From contig NZ_AP022609.1 in the NCBI RefSeq assembly GCF_010729485.1, positions 1,674,001-1,738,000 of the forward strand: a stretch of DNA of 64,000 nt. Reading direction: 5' to 3'. Position 1 is the first letter of the stretch; the number at the start of each line of letters is the position of its first letter. The notes below the pieces were generated by a model, which searched no databases, had not been told where the DNA came from, and saw only the letters and a list, made by a program, of their open reading frames with translations. This DNA is from Mycolicibacter hiberniae. Lineage in GTDB: Bacteria; Actinomycetota; Actinomycetes; Mycobacteriales; Mycobacteriaceae. The translations under genes were made by a program, and so were the position numbers. Shown here piece after piece: positions 61,849 through 64,000 of the stretch.

Positions 61849-62047
61849 CTCCCAAGGGCCCGGCCCGGGGACGACGCCGCACGGTTGCGCCAGCGCCGCG
61901 GTACCACCCCGCTTGCCGCGCACCCAGGGCGGGGCGCGACCGCTCGAACAAGGCTGTGACGGGCCGTCCCGTTCGGTTCTACTGAGTCGGTCGCAGATCG
62001 ACTGTTCTTCCGAAGGCTCCCCGGTGATTGCCGGTTCAGTGCCGTTG
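61849..62047 (-). promoter_or_regulatory. T-box riboswitch controlling ileS
   Basis: The leader contains the T-box core TGGTACCGCG (61906-61897) and an ATC specifier candidate (61998-61996) for isoleucine in the upstream stem. TGGT can pair with the ACCA end of uncharged tRNA-Ile. The downstream region ends in GGGAG (61853-61849) before the GTG. This fits the translational T-boxes of actinobacterial ileS genes, which expose the Shine-Dalgarno site on binding uncharged tRNA. A TAGAAT -10 at 62059-62054 would start the leader near 62047. Confidence 0.88.
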
Positions 62048-62063
62048 GCCGAGATTCTAAGGC

Positions 62064-62088
62064 CTGCCGCCGCCGGCCGGGGCGGCAG
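62064..62088. promoter_or_regulatory. Inverted repeat between the ileS and lipase promoters
   Basis: CTGCCGCC and GGCGGCAG are perfect 8-bp arms around a GC-rich 9-nt loop. The repeat lies between the ileS -10 and the plus-strand -10 at 62101, so it may be an operator or simply a structured GC tract. Confidence 0.4.
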
Positions 62089-62100
62089 GGCCGGGGCTCC

Positions 62101-62106
62101 TACACT
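62101..62106 (+). promoter_or_regulatory. Likely -10 element of a leaderless lipase transcript
   Basis: TACACT is followed by 7 nt and the GTG start at 62114, with no Shine-Dalgarno sequence. Confidence 0.45.
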
Positions 62107-62113
62107 GGCCACT

Positions 62114-62872
62114 GTGGCATTCAGTCCGTCGAATGCTCGCGACGTGGCGTTACCGCTGGTGTCGGCGGCCTACGCCGTGATGGCCGGCGCCGAGCCCACG
62201 CTGCCCGCGGGGTTGCGCCAGACCGCGCTGATCCTCGCGGACCGGGCGCACCTGGCGGGGCTGCCCGACCGACATCCTGCCGCGGTGATGGCCCGCGACA
62301 CCGACGTCTTCGGCCTGATGGGCCATGACACGTCCTCGGCGACGGCGTTCATCGCCTTCCGGGGCAGCGCCGATGTGGCGGACTGGATCGCCGGTTTCGA
62401 CTACGCGCCGACGCCCTACACCCCGCTTGCCGGATTCGGCCAGGTGCACACCGGCTTTCAGGAGATCTACGGTTGCGTACGCGGGTCCATCGCCGCCAAT
62501 GTGGCTGCCGCGATCAGTGGGTGCGGCCAGATCCTGATCACCGGGCACAGCCTCGGTGCGGCCCTGGCCGTGCTGGCTGCACCGGATGTCGCCGCAGCGA
62601 TGCCTCCGAACACCATCGAGCCGCGGCTGACCACCTTCGGCGGCCCGCGAGTCGGTCTGGACGACTTCAAGGCCGCGTTCGACGCCGCCATCGAATGCTG
62701 TTACCGCGTAGTGAATTTCCTCGACATCGTCCCGCTGGTGCCGCCGGAGCCCTTCGTGCATGTCGGCGCCGGGATCGCCGTCGACAGTGGTGGCGCCGTC
62801 GACCTCGGCTGGCGGCACAGCCTGGCTGCCTATCGCACCGGCCTGACACCGCTCGTCGCCGCACAAGCCTGA
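62114..62872 (+). CDS. Class 3 lipase
   Basis: The 252-residue protein is a fungal-type class 3 lipase. The nucleophile Ser is in ILITGHSLGAALAVLAAP. The oxyanion strand is TAFIAFRGSADVADWIAGFD. A catalytic aspartate is in NFLDIVPLVPPE and a histidine in WRHSLAAY. TTFGGPRVGLDDF is a standard family motif. It has no signal peptide at this start, so it is probably cytosolic or surface-linked by other means. GTG 62114 is chosen because a TANNNT box lies 7 nt before it. It is divergent from ileS and convergent with the hemerythrin gene, with 7 nt between them. Confidence 0.88.
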   Translation: MAFSPSNARDVALPLVSAAYAVMAGAEPTLPAGLRQTALILADRAHLAGLPDRHPAAVMARDTDVFGLMGHDTSSATAFIAFRGSADVADWIAGFDYAPTPYTPLAGFGQVHTGFQEIYGCVRGSIAANVAAAISGCGQILITGHSLGAALAVLAAPDVAAAMPPNTIEPRLTTFGGPRVGLDDFKAAFDAAIECCYRVVNFLDIVPLVPPEPFVHVGAGIAVDSGGAVDLGWRHSLAAYRTGLTPLVAAQA

Positions 62873-62879
62873 TGGGGCC

Positions 62880-63350
62880 TCAGGCTGCTTTGGCGCAGAT
62901 CCACCCGTCGGGCATCTGGCCGCCGGCAAGGAATTCGGTGAGCTCGGCGGCCTGGTCGGGGGCCAGCCCGGTGTCGGCGGCCGCGTAGATCACCCGCTCC
63001 TCCACCAGGTGGTGAGCGGCCAGCAGCTCGAGGAGCCGATGGCTGACGCCGTGCAGCGTGGTATGGCCTGCGCCCACCTGGACCAGCTCCTCCAGCGCAT
63101 GCATGGCGCGCCAGATCTCGCCGTGTCCGCGGATCATCCCGAACACCGCCATCCGGTGAGCCCCTTGGCTGATCGGCGGGAACAACAACTGTTCTTCCAG
63201 GTAGATGTGCCGGCGCAGCACGGCCAGCGCCGCGCTCAGTCCCGCGGCGTCGACGGTGCCGTCGGCGAGGCGATCGAGAAAGTCTCGGATGCCCCGGTCG
63301 ATCAGCAGATGCTCGCGTGCCAGGGTGGATGAAAGAGCTTCGTCGGGCAT
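62880..63350 (-). CDS. Hemerythrin-like iron protein
   Basis: The 156-residue protein has a four-helix hemerythrin HHE domain. Candidate iron ligands are seen in AREHLLIDRGIRDFL, LRRHIYLEEQLLFP, RGHGEIWRAMHALEEL and AAHHLVEERVIY, matching the H...H-x3-E pattern of the family. Such proteins bind oxygen, NO or iron, or sense redox; which applies here is unknown. The C-terminus is a short LAGGQMPDGWICAKAA tail. It is convergent with the lipase gene and separated from the MmpL gene by 145 nt. Confidence 0.88.
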   Translation of the reverse strand: MPDEALSSTLAREHLLIDRGIRDFLDRLADGTVDAAGLSAALAVLRRHIYLEEQLLFPPISQGAHRMAVFGMIRGHGEIWRAMHALEELVQVGAGHTTLHGVSHRLLELLAAHHLVEERVIYAAADTGLAPDQAAELTEFLAGGQMPDGWICAKAA

Positions 63351-63495
63351 CTCGGCCGCTCCCCTTTGACCTTCGACAACGGTGCCCCAAACCGTCGAAC
63401 GCCGACGCAGGACCGCCGCACCGTTTTCTCCAAGTGAACCTTGTTGAAATCTAGCCCACGCCGCGGGGCGCCGAGCCGGCAGGGTCGAGCCGCGA

Positions 63496-64000
63496 TCAGC
63501 GGTCGGGCTCCTCCTCCGGGGGGCGGACCGTGGCCAGCACCTCGGTGGGGCGATCGTCGGCCGGTCTGCCGGAGAGCTCCGGGAACGCCGTGGCGACCAT
63601 GTCCTCGAAGCTCCGTTGTCTGCGGGCGGGTGCTACCGGTGCGGCAGCACCGCCGGCCGCCGCCGGCATCCGCGCCGGGCGCTGCCGCACGTTCAGCGGC
63701 CACCAGAACCACCGTCCCAGCATCGCCGCCATCGACGGCATCATGAAGGAGCGCACCACCAGGGTGTCGAAGAGCAGACCCAGCCCGATCGTGGTCCCCA
63801 CCTGACCCACCACCCGCAGATCGCTGACCAGCATCGAGGCCATGGTGAAGGCAAACACCAGGCCGGCGGCCGTGACGACCTTGCCGGTGCCGCCCATGGT
63901 CCGGATGATCCCGGTCTTCAGCCCGGCACCCATCTCCTCCTTGAACCGGGCCACCAGTAGCAGGTTGTAGTCACAGCCCACCGCCAACAGGATGATCACC
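63496..64000 (-). CDS. C-terminus of an MmpL-family transporter (partial)
   Basis: At least 168 residues of the C-terminus are present; the N-terminus lies beyond the right edge. [18 protein letters not shown] is the conserved RND segment with the D-Y pair of the proton path. The last helices [20 protein letters not shown] and [30 protein letters not shown] match MmpL/RND proteins. A disordered cytosolic tail rich in Ala, Pro and Arg follows (about 70 residues). MmpL proteins export lipids or siderophores; the substrate cannot be told. Confidence 0.9.
   Translation of the reverse strand, partial: VIILLAVGCDYNLLLVARFKEEMGAGLKTGIIRTMGGTGKVVTAAGLVFAFTMASMLVSDLRVVGQVGTTIGLGLLFDTLVVRSFMMPSMAAMLGRWFWWPLNVRQRPARMPAAAGGAAAPVAPARRQRSFEDMVATAFPELSGRPADDRPTEVLATVRPPEEEPDR

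Overview
The window is a GC-rich actinobacterial chromosome segment from a mycobacterium. Evidence for this is a pair of PPE-SVP genes, a BioQ-type biotin regulator, the adjacent bsaP-bioB pair, a RipD-like protein with a dead NlpC/P60 site, an MmpL fragment, a MIRU-like repeat and two deazaflavin-type small proteins. From memory of M. tuberculosis H37Rv, gene order is broadly collinear (inverted here) with the stretch from Rv1625c to Rv1536, with clear local losses and gains. No rRNA, tRNA, insertion sequence, prophage or CRISPR array was seen. The species cannot be fixed from the sequence alone.

Layout. 1-4.4 kb: end of a secreted protein, a deleted YnfA remnant, a six-TM class III adenylate cyclase, an esterase and two membrane proteins. 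4.4-7.2 kb: tesB, pyk and a TM2 protein. 7.2-13.7 kb (minus strand): trpE, a trp-region membrane protein, trpC, trpB, trpA and lgt, tightly coupled. 13.8-17.4 kb: a bcp peroxiredoxin, then an accessory-looking block of two paralogous DivIVA-type coiled-coil proteins with near-duplicate promoters and a third coiled-coil gene. 17.5-25.1 kb: a lipase and the his operon hisD-C-B-H-A-impA-F-I with stop/start overlaps. No trpF is present, and the HisA is probably the bifunctional PriA that serves both his and trp pathways. 25.3-29.9 kb: a DUF385 protein and the nadA-B-C operon, divergent from its Nudix-type repressor nrtR across one 23-bp palindrome. 29.9-37.5 kb: a lipase, then bioB-bsaP-membrane protein, bioQ, and bioA-bioF-bioD-2H phosphoesterase, with two matching BioQ-type operators.

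37.6-47.3 kb: ripD, a membrane acyltransferase, glgX, ilvA, a DUF385 protein, a tiny membrane protein behind a 16-bp palindrome, an enoyl-CoA hydratase, a methyltransferase and an acidic secreted protein. 47.5-55.7 kb: dnaE1, dodecin, a pseudouridine synthase, lspA, ansA, a Y-family polymerase and a DUF732 protein. 55.7-64 kb: tandem PPE genes, a 371-bp structured spacer, ileS under a T-box leader, a class 3 lipase, a hemerythrin and the C-terminus of an MmpL transporter.

Together the segment is mainly a metabolic core (Trp, His, NAD, biotin, Ile) with several readable control elements: the NrtR operator, two BioQ operators, the ileS T-box and many likely leaderless promoters (TANNNT 6-7 nt before the start codon). 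The least explained parts are the tandem DivIVA-like cluster, the in-frame 57-bp repeats at the hisF start, the palindrome before the tiny membrane gene and the structured spacer upstream of the PPE pair.
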